Shown: in pieces, positions 51,702 to 61,144 of the stretch
Layout: each line of letters opens with the position of its first letter
How positions within the stretch are numbered: the stretch's first letter is position 1
NCBI RefSeq assembly: GCF_900115975.1
Contig: NZ_FOYM01000014.1
Location: forward strand, 1-64,000
DNA from: Desulfoscipio geothermicus DSM 3669
GTDB taxonomy: Bacteria; Bacillota; Desulfotomaculia; Desulfotomaculales; Desulfallaceae
Reading direction: 5' to 3'
DNA length: 64,000 nt
Program-made: the position numbers and the translations under genes
Notes under the pieces: model-generated
What the model was told of the DNA's origin: nothing
Seen by the model: the letters and a program-made list of their open reading frames with translations, nothing else
Database searches by the model: none

Positions 51702-52205
51702 TTAATAAGGTTTAAAGGTTTTGGCCGGGGCGTTGCAGATGGGACAGCGTTCCGGCGCCTGGTCCAGGGCCACGTAACCGCATACCGGACACAGGTGGAA
51801 AGATTCGGCCTGCATATCACCACCGGCTTCGAGCGCTGCAAGCGCCTTTTTGTATAAATCAGCATGCACTTTTTCGGCCTCATTGGCCAGCTCGAAACTC
51901 TTGGTGGCTTTGGCCTCTCCTTCTTCCTTGGCTTTTTCAATAAACTCGGGATACATGTTGCTGAATTCATAGGTTTCGCCTTCAATGGCCTCTTTGACAT
52001 TATCCATGGTGGAGCCCACCTTGCTGGCCGTTTCCAAGTGTTTCAAGGCATGAATGGTTTCAGCCTCGGCCACCGCTCTGAACAGGCGGGCTGTTTTTGC
52101 CTTACCTTCCTTGTCAGCCTTTTGAGCAAAGGCCAGGTACTTTCGGTTAGCCTGGGATTCGCCGGCGAAAGCAGCCATTAAATTTTCCTGGGTCTTTTGT
52201 GACAT
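51702..52205 (-). CDS. rbr: Rubrerythrin
   Basis: Non-haem diiron peroxidase of anaerobes that reduces hydrogen peroxide. About 167 residues from the ATG at 52205 (ribosome site AGGAGGAG). It has a ferritin-like domain with Glu-rich metal helices (AFAGESQANRKYLAFAQKAD, AEAETIHALKHL, ANEAEKVHADLYKKA) and a C-terminal rubredoxin domain with CPVCGY...CPICNAP. It lies 27 bp downstream of the PerR-like gene and is probably in its regulon and operon. Confidence 0.95.
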   Translation of the reverse strand: MSQKTQENLMAAFAGESQANRKYLAFAQKADKEGKAKTARLFRAVAEAETIHALKHLETASKVGSTMDNVKEAIEGETYEFSNMYPEFIEKAKEEGEAKATKSFELANEAEKVHADLYKKALAALEAGGDMQAESFHLCPVCGYVALDQAPERCPICNAPAKTFKPY

Positions 52206-52232
52206 GATATTTCTCCTCCTCATTTATTTACT

Positions 52233-52631
52233 TTAATTATTTGCACAATGGGGGCACTCCCCATATAGATACAGGGAAAGATCCTGGATTTTAAAATCTT
52301 CCAGCCGTTCCGGTATAGTTAATGAATCCAGGGCAATATCCAGGTCGTATACCCGCCGGCACTTTTTGCAGAGGAAATGGCAGTGGGGTGCTGGATTCGG
52401 ATCGAAACGGCGTCGCTGTGGGTCAATGGTAATCTCCTGTATTTCGCCTGCTCCGGCAAGGGCCTCCAGAGTGTTATAGACGGTAGCGGGAGACAAAGAA
52501 GGATAATCAGGTTTCAGTTTACGGTAGATTTCCTCGACTGATGGATGGGCGGTATTCCCTGAGAGAAACTCCAAAATGGCCATGCGCTGTGGTGTGGCCC
52601 GCAAGCCGAGCTTCTTGAGTATGTTGATCAT
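52233..52631 (-). CDS. perR: Fur-family peroxide regulator (PerR-like)
   Basis: A 132-residue metal-dependent repressor with a winged helix (residues 1-80, LRATPQRMAILEFLSG) and the dimer domain HCHFLCKKCRRVYDLD, plus CPHC at the C-terminus for the structural zinc. Its own promoter overlaps a near-perfect PerR box and it precedes rubrerythrin, so PerR is favoured over Fur. It senses peroxide through iron-catalysed His oxidation in known members. Confidence 0.9.
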   Translation of the reverse strand: MINILKKLGLRATPQRMAILEFLSGNTAHPSVEEIYRKLKPDYPSLSPATVYNTLEALAGAGEIQEITIDPQRRRFDPNPAPHCHFLCKKCRRVYDLDIALDSLTIPERLEDFKIQDLSLYLYGECPHCANN

Positions 52632-52682
52632 AATTTACCTTCTCCCGATTTTTAACCTTATTAAATCTTAAGTGCTATTTAT

Positions 52683-52719
52683 TTATAACTATTATAAAAT
52701 TGTTGTTGTTATATGTCAA
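52683..52719 (-). promoter_or_regulatory. perR promoter with PerR box over the -10
   Basis: Consensus TTGACA (52714-52719), a 17-nt spacer, and TATAAT (52691-52696) on the minus strand. The operator TTATAACTATTATAA at 52683-52697 has one mismatch to the PerR box and covers the -10, which predicts autorepression. The rest of 52720-52997 shows no gene, apart from an AGGAGGTG string near 52922 with no clear start behind it. Confidence 0.85.
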
Positions 52720-52997
52720 TAATATTTTCAAGAAAACTAAATTGTGTATTGATTTTATGATTCTGGGCATCCGACAAATAAGTTCCCCTATTTTTAAAGT
52801 GATGCGGTAATAATTCTATCATTATGCCTATAATTTTCAATTATTAATTTTTTAATATTGGAGTTTATAAGCAGGAACTATTTTTAGCGGCATATAATTA
52901 TTACTTTTAATGAAGAATTTAGAGGAGGTGGAGCTCCGGCTTGCCGTTAAATGTCTAACTATTTAGATTATTTAGATATGCAGGCTGGTTAAATGTA

Positions 52998-53771
52998 ATG
53001 AATTTGAATTATCTTTTGTATGAACAAAATAATAAGATTGGCATTGTCAGCCTTAACCGACCGGAAAAACGCAATGCTCTTTCCAGGGGATTGCTTGAAG
53101 AATTGGCTGAACTATTAACTGAGATAGGTACGGAGAAAAAAGTAAATGTGATAATTGTAAAGGGGATAGGAAAAGTATTTTCCGCCGGACACGATCTCAA
53201 AGAAGTATACGAATGTGAACCACAGGAGCTATTACAGCTTTTCCAAACTTGTTATTACACCATGCGTGTCATCAGGGAAATGCCCCAACCGGTAATCGCC
53301 CAGGTACACGGAGTGGCCACCGCAGCAGGTTGTCAGCTTGTGGCCGCGTGTGATTTGGCTGTGGCGTCCGAAGATGCCTTGTTTGGCACGCCGGGCGTTA
53401 AAATCGGCCTTTTTTGCAGTACACCGGCTGTTTTCTTAAGTAGAAATATCGGGCGCAAAAAAGCCATGGAAATGCTTTTAACCGGTGATTTTATGTCTGC
53501 CCGGGACGCTTTGCTATATGGGTTGGTCAACAAAGTGGTAGCGTCCGGGGAATTGGAAGAAGTCACTCAAAATATGGCCGCCACAATTGCCGGGTACAGC
53601 GCGTCCGCTATTGCCGTGGGCAAAAGGGCTTTTTACCAACAAATCAATATGGAAGACTTTCAGGCCCTGAACTATGCCAGCGAAGTTATTACTTTAAACA
53701 GCACCACCAAAGATGCCCGTGAGGGTATCAGCGCGTTTTTGAAAAAAAGACAGCCCAAGTGGTCTGATTAA
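52998..53771 (+). CDS. Enoyl-CoA hydratase/isomerase family protein
   Basis: A 257-residue crotonase-fold enzyme. The oxyanion-hole segments are FSAGHDLKEV and HGVATAAGCQLVAACD. The Gly-rich substrate loop FGTPGVKIGLFCSTPAVFL lacks the two Glu residues of true hydratases at the usual positions, so it may instead be an isomerase or dehalogenase-like member. A family-typical C-terminal helix (AFYQQINME) follows. The substrate is unknown. Confidence 0.9.
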   Translation: MNLNYLLYEQNNKIGIVSLNRPEKRNALSRGLLEELAELLTEIGTEKKVNVIIVKGIGKVFSAGHDLKEVYECEPQELLQLFQTCYYTMRVIREMPQPVIAQVHGVATAAGCQLVAACDLAVASEDALFGTPGVKIGLFCSTPAVFLSRNIGRKKAMEMLLTGDFMSARDALLYGLVNKVVASGELEEVTQNMAATIAGYSASAIAVGKRAFYQQINMEDFQALNYASEVITLNSTTKDAREGISAFLKKRQPKWSD

Positions 53772-53924
53772 TCTATTTTCAATGGAGTCAGACTTGGGGG
53801 TTATTATTGCCGGGCGAAACGGGCCATGTCCGTTTTTCAAAGTTGTCGAATATTTGTACTGTTTAACCAAAAATTCTTAAATTACACTATTGACATAGAA
53901 GGTCTGAAGATAAAAAAACGGGAG

Positions 53925-54092
53925 ATGCTGTTGACCAGATACTTCAGGGGGGATGAATCAAGGAGCAAAGCCACGGGCGGCACCGGGCTCGGACTTTCAA
54001 TCGCCAGGCAAATTGTTCAGAGCCACAACGGAACAATTTCTGCTGAAAGCGAACCAGACAAAGGTACTAAAATTACCGTATATATTCCTTGA
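53925..54092 (+). pseudogene. Histidine kinase C-terminal fragment
   Basis: Only the end of a HATPase domain remains: RYFRGDESRSKATGGTGLGL, then SIARQIVQSHNGTISAES. No sensor, His box or upstream kinase sequence is seen, so it is a relic left by deletion. Confidence 0.75.
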
Positions 54093-54225
54093 GGATTATT
54101 TTGTAAAAGTTGGATTAAAAGGCTCGCCCAAACGCGGTGCACTTGGGCCAGGCCTTTCAAAAACTCGGGGTAATCAATCGATGAACTAAAGTTTGCTGTA
54201 AATATAATAGGTTTCAGTGTTGTTT

Positions 54226-55071
54226 TTATATAAAAGCGTCTTCATCCAAAAACTCCAGGAAAGGCCGGTCAAACTGTACCATGGCGTTAACCACAAGTTC
54301 CACAAGGCCGCCGTACTGGATGTTGTATTTTTCAGTAGCCCCGTAATACTCCAGGATATCTCTGATGGCGCCCTTGCAGTTTGAGCAGGGAGCGGTCACG
54401 TATTTAGGAATATCGGGGCTTTCGATGGTATCCTGGAATGCCTCCAGGATCTGCTTGAACTTCATCCTGCTGGCAATCTTGTTCCTGAATTCAGGGAAGT
54501 TATGGGACTTGATGATGGCAAAGCCGCTGCCGCCTCCGCAGCAGTAGTTTTGGGCCCCGTGGGGAGTCATTTCCCTGAACTGGGGGCAAATGGCCTTAAT
54601 GATTTTTCGCTGGGGCTGGATAATGCCCATCATCCTGCCTATATTGCAGGGGTCATGCAGGGTCACCGGAAAGTTGTTCCGCATAGGATCCAGCTTCAAG
54701 GCCTTCTTTTCAATCAAATCCCACAACAAAGGTAGGAAACTCTCCCTGGGAATGTTGTCTTCGCCGGTAATGGCCCGGTCGATGGCCAAGGCGATGGCTT
54801 TATGGGCGTGACCGCACTCGCCCACGATAATCCTTCTTACCCCCAGTTCCTTGGCTGCCTTCATCTGGGCCAGGCCGATTTTCCGCGCTTGGGCGTCGTC
54901 ATAAAAAAGACCGTAGTTGACGTTGTCATAGCCGATAAAATCACTGCTGCATAGGGTCCAGTTCAGGCCGGCTTCCTCAAAAATGACCACGAAGGCGGAG
55001 GGGTTTTCCGGCCAGGCCAGATACTCACCGGCGTTATGGGTTAAAAGGATTAAGCTATCTGACCTCCCCAA
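54226..55071 (-). pseudogene. dsrK: dsrK-like heterodisulfide-reductase-type fragment
   Basis: About 280 residues equal to the C-terminal half of DsrK/HdrD-type Fe-S proteins. It carries CCG-type cysteine clusters (VGECGHAHKA, LHDPCNIGRM, QNYCCGGGSG, TAPCSNCKGA) that bind the noncubane 4Fe-4S centre. The N-terminal ferredoxin-like half is missing, so it is a truncated copy. DsrK belongs to the DsrMKJOP membrane complex of sulfate/sulfite reducers. A functional copy presumably exists elsewhere. The assignment to DsrK versus a related HdrD is likely but not certain. Confidence 0.7.
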
Positions 55072-55161
55072 CTTTTATAATGTTGTTTTTCGGTTGATAT
55101 TCATTGAAGGGGCAGTTTAAACACGGTGTTATTCGCGTTCACTTCAGCATGAGTGGTCCGA

Positions 55162-55350
55162 TCAACTTTTTTTAGGGGCCGGTTTGCCCGGATTGATATG
55201 GGGAGCAGACCAGGATACCTTTGGTTTATAGCTCATGGCCTTCTTGACAATTTCCTCCATTTTGGAGTTTCTGAGGTTGGGTTCGTTTTCCCACGAGAAT
55301 GAAATAGCATCGGCTATTTTCGGATTAAAGTATAAAAAAAGCGCGGGCAA
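55162..55350 (-). pseudogene. Fragment upstream of the dsrK relic
   Basis: A 62-residue frame (IADAISFSWENEPNLRNSKM, ending PGKPAPKKS). It lies directly upstream of the dsrK fragment in the same direction, where dsrM would be in a dsrMK operon, so it may be the tail of that gene. I did not recognise it independently. Confidence 0.35.
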
Positions 55351-55602
55351 AGGGAACTGATTTAAACAGTAAGCTGCGGCTCATGTTAGTTTATTCCTAA
55401 TCCAACCTCTAACTTCTAATGTGGGCCAGGTATACTTTCCTTGTGTAAAAAAACCAAGAGCTACTGGACATTTTTCAACAAATCTCGACTATTTTATTAT
55501 ACAACTTACTATTTATGTGTAAGCTACAAGCGTCTAATGTCTGGGGACTAAGCGATAGGTTTACCAGCGGAGAAGGCGGCATGCTGGCAAGAATGTGAAC
55601 GC

Positions 55603-55812
55603 TCACTTAAAGATTCTGTTAAGCTCCGTGGATAGTCCTTCAAAAATGTAGGATTGCACGACTTCAGGTTTTCTGTAAGTGATATTGCTGCTGATGTTTT
55701 TGTCTTCAGCCAGTTTTTCCTCAAGGTCGCAGATAACCATGATATCAGGCTATACAACATTAATATTCTCCTGGTTTCTCTTGAGTGTAATATCATAGGG
55801 GGCAACCAGGGG
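55603..55812 (-). pseudogene. Uma2-family nuclease remnant
   Basis: The decayed frame reads VAPYDITLKRNQENINVV, stop, PDIMVICDLEEKLAEDK, and then jumps to the family's C-terminal pattern (VVQSYIFEGLSTELNRIF). The central catalytic part is deleted and an internal TAG is present. The rest of 55351-56006 shows no gene. Confidence 0.6.
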
Positions 55813-55912
55813 GATGCATCTTTTGTCCTGACCTCAGTAATAGCTATAATAGCTAAATTAGATACTGTAATTATATGTCAAAAAGGAAGCTGCATCAAGG
55901 AAAAGCAGTAAA

Positions 55913-55938
55913 GGCCGGGGAGATTTTTACCCCCGGCC
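55913..55938 (-). terminator. Terminator after asnS
   Basis: A GGCCGGGG/CCCCGGCC stem with a 10-nt loop, followed on the minus strand by TTTACTGCTTTTCC. Confidence 0.75.
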
Positions 55939-56006
55939 AGTTGATTAATATTTATAGCATCTATTAATATTATTCTATTATCTGGATGTGTTAAAGTTTA
56001 AATAGA

Positions 56007-57398
56007 TTAAAACTCTGCGTTCTTGGGCGTCCGGGGGAAGCAAATTACATCCCGTATGTTGGTCATTCCCGTCAGGTACATGATCAGCCGCTCGAACCCC
56101 AGGCCGAAGCCGGCGTGCCTGGTGCCCCCGTACTTGCGCAGGTCCAGGTACCACCAGTACTCCTCCTTGTTCAGCCCCTGCTCATCCATCCTTTTTCCCA
56201 GGTGCTCCAGCCGCTCCTCCCTCTGGCTGCCGCCGATAATTTCACCCACCCCCGGGGCCAGCAGGTCCATGGCCGCCACGGTCTTGCCATCGTCATTCAT
56301 GCGCATGTAAAAGGCCTTGATTTCCTTGGGGTAATCGGTCACGAATACCGGCTTTTTAAAATGCTTTTCGGTGATGTAACGCTCGTGCTCGGTCTGCAGG
56401 TCATGACCCCATTCAACGGGGTATTCGAACTGCTCTCCGGAATTTTTGAGGATCTCGATGGCCTCGGTATAGGTAATATGGCCGAAATCCGCATTAACCA
56501 CGTTCTCCAGCCGTTCCAGTAGTCCCTTGTCGATGAAGCTATTGAAGAACTGCATCTCCAGGGGAGCGTTTTTCAGCACGTAACTGATAATGTATTTCAG
56601 CATATCCTCTGCCAAGTCCATATCGTCCTGCAGGTCGGCAAAGGCCATTTCAGGCTCAATCATCCAGAACTCGGCGGCATGGCGGGGCGTGTTGGAATTC
56701 TCAGCCCGGAAGGTGGGACCGAAAGTATAAACATTCCCGAAAGCCAGGGCATAGGCTTCGGCCTCCAACTGGCCGCTGACGGTAAGGTTGGTCTCCTTAC
56801 CGAAGAAATCCCTGGTGAAATCCACATTTCCCCTGTCGTCACGCGGCATTTTGTCAAAACCCAGGGTGGTCACCCGGAACATTTCACCGGCACCCTCGGC
56901 GTCGCTGCCGGTGATGATGGGTGTGTGCACATAGACAAAACCCCTTTCCTGAAAGAACTTGTGAATGGCGTAAGCTGCTGTCGACCGTACCCTGAACACT
57001 GCGGAAAAAGTGTTGGTCCGGGGGCGCAGGTGGGCGATGGTGCGCAGGAACTCAAAGGTATGCCTCTTTTTCTGCAGCGGGTAATCCGGCGCCGAATGTC
57101 CCTCTATTTCTAAGCTTTCCGCTTTCAATTCAAAAGGTTGTTTGGCGCCGGGAGATTCTACCAGTTCCCCCGTCACCCGGATGGCCGACCCCGTAACCAG
57201 CTTGGATACCTCTTTGAAGTTGGCCAGGTTTTCATCGTACACAACCTGCAGGTTTGCGAAATACGTGCCGTCGTTTAGTTCAATAAACCCGAAGTTCTTG
57301 GATGCCCTGACCGTCCGCACCCAGCCGTTCACTTTTATTTTCTTATTCAGGTAGTTCTCCTTGCGTATGTATAATTCTTTAATCGTGGTTTTTTCCAC
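56007..57398 (-). CDS. asnS: Asparaginyl-tRNA synthetase
   Basis: Class IIb aminoacyl-tRNA synthetase, 463 residues from a GTG at 57398 with GGGGAGGG upstream. The longer open frame has no better site. It has an N-terminal OB-fold anticodon domain (residues 15-100, [19 protein letters not shown]), motif 2 around [20 protein letters not shown] (the HAAEF signature separates AsnRS from AspRS), and motif 3 [15 protein letters not shown]. No T-box leader was seen upstream. The 340 bases between this gene and 57737 hold only promoters at most. Confidence 0.95.
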   Translation of the reverse strand: MEKTTIKELYIRKENYLNKKIKVNGWVRTVRASKNFGFIELNDGTYFANLQVVYDENLANFKEVSKLVTGSAIRVTGELVESPGAKQPFELKAESLEIEGHSAPDYPLQKKRHTFEFLRTIAHLRPRTNTFSAVFRVRSTAAYAIHKFFQERGFVYVHTPIITGSDAEGAGEMFRVTTLGFDKMPRDDRGNVDFTRDFFGKETNLTVSGQLEAEAYALAFGNVYTFGPTFRAENSNTPRHAAEFWMIEPEMAFADLQDDMDLAEDMLKYIISYVLKNAPLEMQFFNSFIDKGLLERLENVVNADFGHITYTEAIEILKNSGEQFEYPVEWGHDLQTEHERYITEKHFKKPVFVTDYPKEIKAFYMRMNDDGKTVAAMDLLAPGVGEIIGGSQREERLEHLGKRMDEQGLNKEEYWWYLDLRKYGGTRHAGFGLGFERLIMYLTGMTNIRDVICFPRTPKNAEF

Positions 57399-57736
57399 TG
57401 TATTTCCCTCCCCGTAATAAGGTATATATGCAAATATAACAAAAAAATCCCTTAAGTAATGCCTACAAGATAAAATTTCCCAAACAGGGCGCCCATATTC
57501 CGCTGGCAAACCGATATTCCCCGCCCTGTACTACGGCTTTTAAGTTATTTGACGGTTTATCTTCAATTCCTCTTTGAGATATGCCTTATACCTAGCTAAA
57601 AAGGGAACGGGCATTTTGTTACGTAGTATCTTTGGAGTGTGCAGCAGCTGGATACTTTGAATAAATTTTAGTCAATGGTTAAATACTAATTATAAATGAA
57701 AATTTAATGAACTAATTACAGGAGTGTTGTTATATA

Positions 57737-58234
57737 ATGCAATTTATAAATTCATTTTGTAAGAATACAAAAGAAAAACCTCATTGCGGGGAAGTATTTT
57801 GCTTATGGCAACATCTTGCTCAGAGATATGATACTTTAGAAATAACACAAATTTTTCAGAACTTCGCCCACGATAATGATTTTAAAGCCATATTAACTAT
57901 GGGATTAAAAATCCTCAATAATGAAATAGAGCTTATCGAAAAACAAATGAATTATTTTGATATTTCTGTACCCCCAAGACCACCAAAGTCAGCAAACACT
58001 CCTACTAATACTGAAATATTACGAGATGAAATAATGTTTCGTATTATTTATTGGGGGATACAAAATTTTGTTATTCAGCAAACAAAAAGTATATTAGCGG
58101 TCGAAAAAAATCATTTAAAAAGTATGTTTATAAAAATGCTAGAAACAGAAATCAATTTATATGATAAACTTACCTCCTTCGGCAAATCAAAGGGCTGGTT
58201 ATATGTCCCGCCTATGTGTGACAAAAGAAGTTAA
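57737..58234 (+). CDS. DUF3231-like ferritin-fold protein
   Basis: A 165-residue protein. The helical pattern LWQHLAQRYDTLEITQIFQN and the segment NNEIELIEKQMNYFDISVPP are typical of DUF3231, a ferritin-like/CotF-related family of spore formers. It is half the length of two-domain members. The ribosome site is AGGAGTG. Function unknown, perhaps coat- or stress-associated. Confidence 0.7.
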   Translation: MQFINSFCKNTKEKPHCGEVFCLWQHLAQRYDTLEITQIFQNFAHDNDFKAILTMGLKILNNEIELIEKQMNYFDISVPPRPPKSANTPTNTEILRDEIMFRIIYWGIQNFVIQQTKSILAVEKNHLKSMFIKMLETEINLYDKLTSFGKSKGWLYVPPMCDKRS

Positions 58235-58300
58235 GTTAACTATTATTACGTATTATTAACAGACTGCGCAGAATTGATATTTTTTCAATCCTGCGTTTTA

Positions 58301-58315
58301 TCTCCGTAGACTGCA
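58301..58315 (-). repeat. Dispersed motif, copy 3
   Basis: Minus strand TGCAGTCTACGGAGA, a near match to the motifs at 2953-2968 and 4235-4250. It lies in a gene-free stretch between two ferritin-like genes. Confidence 0.4.
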
Positions 58316-58523
58316 GCATTTCTTTAACCTTCTGATCATGAACTGCAATTTTCTATTACCCTTTTGGTTATGGCCCTTCACAATAACTAATTTAGTACTC
58401 AAATCTTCTTCCAAGTGGATAACCTTAGCCAAAATTAACGTATTTTAATTCGCAATAAAATGTTCACATAGTCTAATGCATGGAATATTATGTTAGTAAT
58501 CTTTATATTTGGGAGGTTTGGTT

Positions 58524-58979
58524 ATGGATGCATATTACAAGGTAGTTAAAGGGCTAAAAACCACCTTGCTGGACGAACGTGCCACTGCCGTTTTTTATGC
58601 AAAAATGCGTGACATATCACGAACTTACGCGGGTGTTGAAGCATTTGCCGAAGCACGAAAAGACGAGTTGGACCATGCCCGAGAACTTACGGAATTACTG
58701 GAAGAACTAACAGGAACAACACCAATGGAAGCAACCCAACAGATTACACCTCCAGTCTTTAGTAATTATTGCGAAGGCATTGCTATAGCAATTGATGGCG
58801 AAAGAAACGCGGGTATTGAATACTCAAACATCATAAAAATCTCACCGTACGATAAAGTAAATAAATACTTGATCAAAATAATTAGTGATGAGGAAGTTCA
58901 CCTGGCGAAATTTAGTAAACTATATGAAATGGAATGCCAGCAAAACTATCAACCATATCAACATAGTACAAAAATTTAA
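58524..58979 (+). CDS. Ferritin-like (rubrerythrin-type) protein
   Basis: A 151-residue four-helix-bundle protein. The ATG at 58524 is used because GGGAGG overlaps the longer frame. Metal-binding patterns are LLDERATAVFYAKM, EARKDELDHARELTE, DGERNAGIEYSNI and SDEEVHLAKFSKL. It lacks a rubredoxin domain. It probably binds iron or manganese and consumes peroxide. Confidence 0.8.
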   Translation: MDAYYKVVKGLKTTLLDERATAVFYAKMRDISRTYAGVEAFAEARKDELDHARELTELLEELTGTTPMEATQQITPPVFSNYCEGIAIAIDGERNAGIEYSNIIKISPYDKVNKYLIKIISDEEVHLAKFSKLYEMECQQNYQPYQHSTKI

Positions 58980-59195
58980 CAAGCATTGAAAAGTAATTAT
59001 ATTTTGGAAAGACCAAAGAAATTCTTAGGCGAGCATGTAAATATAGTCTTTAAAACTATAAAAACGTTGTCATACTTGAATCAGCGGGACTACTATTAAA
59101 ATTATTGATATTTCATGAGAGACTAGAGATCAAACATTTAATCAACCACCATTTAAAAATAACTGGCATGGTTTTGCCAGCTATCATTACATTTG

Positions 59196-59231
59196 TCAGT
59201 TTACGAAATACTGATTATACGCCCGCTTTTT
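59196..59231 (-). pseudogene. Tyrosine recombinase 3' remnant
   Basis: The last 11 codons (KKRAYNQYFVN, stop TGA) correspond to the end of the recombinase at 4478-5446 (KKQAYNQHFVN), and the DNA is nearly the same over about 34 bases. Sequence identity stops upstream, where a MinD/CpaF relic begins. Confidence 0.65.
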
Positions 59232-59247
59232 TTAACCAGTCTGTTGT

Positions 59248-59601
59248 TTAGCATCTCGTGTGCATATTGATATGCCCGGTTGCAGGCGAACCGTCGTGGC
59301 TGGTGTTCATGGCCTGCATCATGTCAAACGCTTCACCTTCCCGGCACTCGCCCAATACGATCCTCTTCGGAACCATGCGCAGGGCGTCCGCCACTAGGTC
59401 GTGCTGCGTCACTTCCCCTTCTCCTCGCACGGTTACGTTGCCCGATTCGTTGAAATAGGCCAGCGCTACACTGACTCCGACATCGGCCTGCGTGGCAGCG
59501 GCGCACGCCATAGCCACCGAAGCAGTTGACTTGCCTACCCCACTTTTAATACCAGATGAAACTACTACCGTTTTGGGCAGCTTCCGTAGTCGCTCAGGCA
59601 T
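59248..59601 (-). pseudogene. MinD-CpaF chimeric relic
   Basis: A 117-residue frame. The first half is a MinD-type start (VVVSSGIKSGVGKSTASVAM). The second half, from about residue 68, is the CpaF C-terminal region (DLVADALRMVPKRIVLGECR, GEAFDMMQAMNTSHDG). The two halves come from different proteins and were joined by deletion. It is a relic of another Tad locus, GC-rich compared with its surroundings. Confidence 0.7.
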
Positions 59602-59860
59602 GTGCTTTGTCGATGCGCACTAAGTAACCAGGCAGGGCTGGCACCCGGCGGAACGAGGGGCATTTTCTCCGCCTGCTGCCGCATATCTCCACGCACCGCG
59701 TCAGCTTCTTGCTCGATCATGCCGGCTATATCATTGCCGGTCATGTTGCCGCCACCGTGCCTCCCTCGGGGGTGAATTCCGCAATATGTCGCGCGCGGAC
59801 GGGGTCACCTGCGGCTATAGCGGTCCTTGTACGCCGGCCAATGCCAATCGGGAAATTATT
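59602..59860 (-). other. Continuation of the decayed Tad-type element
   Basis: GC-rich DNA with short frames (one beginning MTGNDIAGMIEQEADAVR) and no intact gene. An upstream frame ends RTAIAAGDPVRARHIAEF, which resembles an SAF/CpaB-like segment but is too short for certainty. Confidence 0.4.
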
Positions 59861-59872
59861 TAATAAAGAAAC

Positions 59873-60196
59873 CTAATTTTTATGAATTTTAATATATGCT
59901 TTTAAAATTGTTGAAATAAATTGAAGGTGTTTTGCTTCCATGCCTTTTATTATATAAAGCGATTGCATTAATTCAGCAGGCAATTTTTTATTTTGTGAGT
60001 CAATAAATAATAAATGAACCTCTATACCAAGAACATCCGCAATCTTTTCAATAAGCTCTATAGAAGGATTTTTCTTTCCCCTTTCTAGATAACCCCAATA
60101 TGATGAAGTAATGCCGGCAAGCAAAGCCGCTTCTTTTTGGGAGAAACCCCTCAGAATCCTAAAATGTTTTATGTTTTTCCCGACAATAATTTTCAT
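59873..60196 (-). CDS. XRE-family transcriptional regulator
   Basis: A 107-residue protein with an N-terminal helix-turn-helix (residues 6-62, FRILRGFSQKEAALLAGITS, YLERGKKNPS) and a short helical C-terminus. AT-rich, unlike the adjacent GC-rich relic. It is divergent from the riboswitch-controlled genes, whose promoter it might regulate. Confidence 0.9.
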   Translation of the reverse strand: MKIIVGKNIKHFRILRGFSQKEAALLAGITSSYWGYLERGKKNPSIELIEKIADVLGIEVHLLFIDSQNKKLPAELMQSLYIIKGMEAKHLQFISTILKAYIKIHKN

Positions 60197-60337
60197 AGTT
60201 TAAGTTTCGCCATATTTTTGTTAAAGTATTAGTTTTATTACGATATTTTGACATAATGCATCCTAATAGTTTATTTTTATTGAAATTTAACAACTGATAG
60301 TTATATAATATTTAAGGATTTTATGAATCTGTTTCAC

Positions 60338-60432
60338 AAATGGTAAACTATCTCGAAAGAGTAGGGCACAAAGCTACGGGTCTAACGTCCAATCAATGTG
60401 GGCTATGACAGCCAAGCTGCAGGGGAACAGTT
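60338..60432 (+). promoter_or_regulatory. c-di-GMP-I (GEMM) riboswitch
   Basis: The 5' leader contains GEMM-I hallmarks: TGGTAAACTATCTCGAAAGA (GNRA-capped stem), GGGCACAAAGCTACGGGTCT (ligand-contacting joiner), then GGGCTATGACAGCCAAGCTG. The RNA ends about 75 nt before the start of the HD-domain gene. It is expected to bind c-di-GMP and switch the downstream genes. Whether it activates or represses was not determined, as I saw no clear terminator. Confidence 0.85.
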
Positions 60433-60507
60433 TATTATGCTTTGTGTTACATTTCCCCTCCTTTTGCGATTAATATGCCTTTTTCATCTTTTGGAGGGAA
60501 TATTAAA

Positions 60508-61119
60508 TTGAAGTTAAATATAGATGTGATACAAACCATTCTAGCCGGATTTCCTCATGATTTACGTCAACATTCTTTAAATGTATGTTATCTATCTTTA
60601 AAATTAGCAGATTATGCCGGTTACGCTTATGAGCAAAAAAGAACGCTTATTATTGGTGCTTTACTTCATGATATAGGGAAGAGCTGTATAGATGAAAGTA
60701 TACTGAATAAACCTGGCAAATTAACGTATAATGAATTTTTAATAGTTAAACAACACACAATTTTGGGTGTAAAAATGCTTGAATACTTTAAAGAAAGCAA
60801 CGAAATTCTTCCGATTATTCTTTATCACCATGAGCGTTGGGATGGAAAAGGTTATGAAGGTCTTGCAGGGGAAAATATCCCTAAATTAGCAAGCATAGTG
60901 ACTCTTGCCGATGCATTTGATGCTATGACAAGTTACCGTCCCTATCAGAAACCAAAAACTCTAACAAGTGCCCTTAAACAGTTAAATATCAATAAAGGTA
61001 CACAATTTGACCCAAATTTAGTTGTGTTATTTGAATCATGCATTTTAGATTTAACAAAAAGACCATATGAAACGTCTACTGGCAAATTCATTGATCAGCT
61101 AATTACCAATTTATATTAA
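60508..61119 (+). CDS. HD-GYP-like phosphodiesterase domain protein
   Basis: About 203 residues. The TTG at 60508 is preferred because GGAGGG lies 9 nt upstream. Metal-binding motifs ALLHDIGKS, KQHTILGVKML and HHERWDGKGYEGL are present. The GYP signature reads GYE here, which may weaken or change c-di-GMP hydrolysis. The domain matches the RpfG/HD-GYP class without a receiver. Placed under a c-di-GMP riboswitch, it may close a feedback loop. Confidence 0.85.
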   Translation: MKLNIDVIQTILAGFPHDLRQHSLNVCYLSLKLADYAGYAYEQKRTLIIGALLHDIGKSCIDESILNKPGKLTYNEFLIVKQHTILGVKMLEYFKESNEILPIILYHHERWDGKGYEGLAGENIPKLASIVTLADAFDAMTSYRPYQKPKTLTSALKQLNINKGTQFDPNLVVLFESCILDLTKRPYETSTGKFIDQLITNLY

Positions 61120-61144
61120 ATTGCCTTAGAAAGAGGTCTTTTAG

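Noticed and set aside
57399-57736. T-box leader upstream of asnS
   Set aside because: I looked for the conserved T-box sequence and an antiterminator on the minus strand and saw neither.
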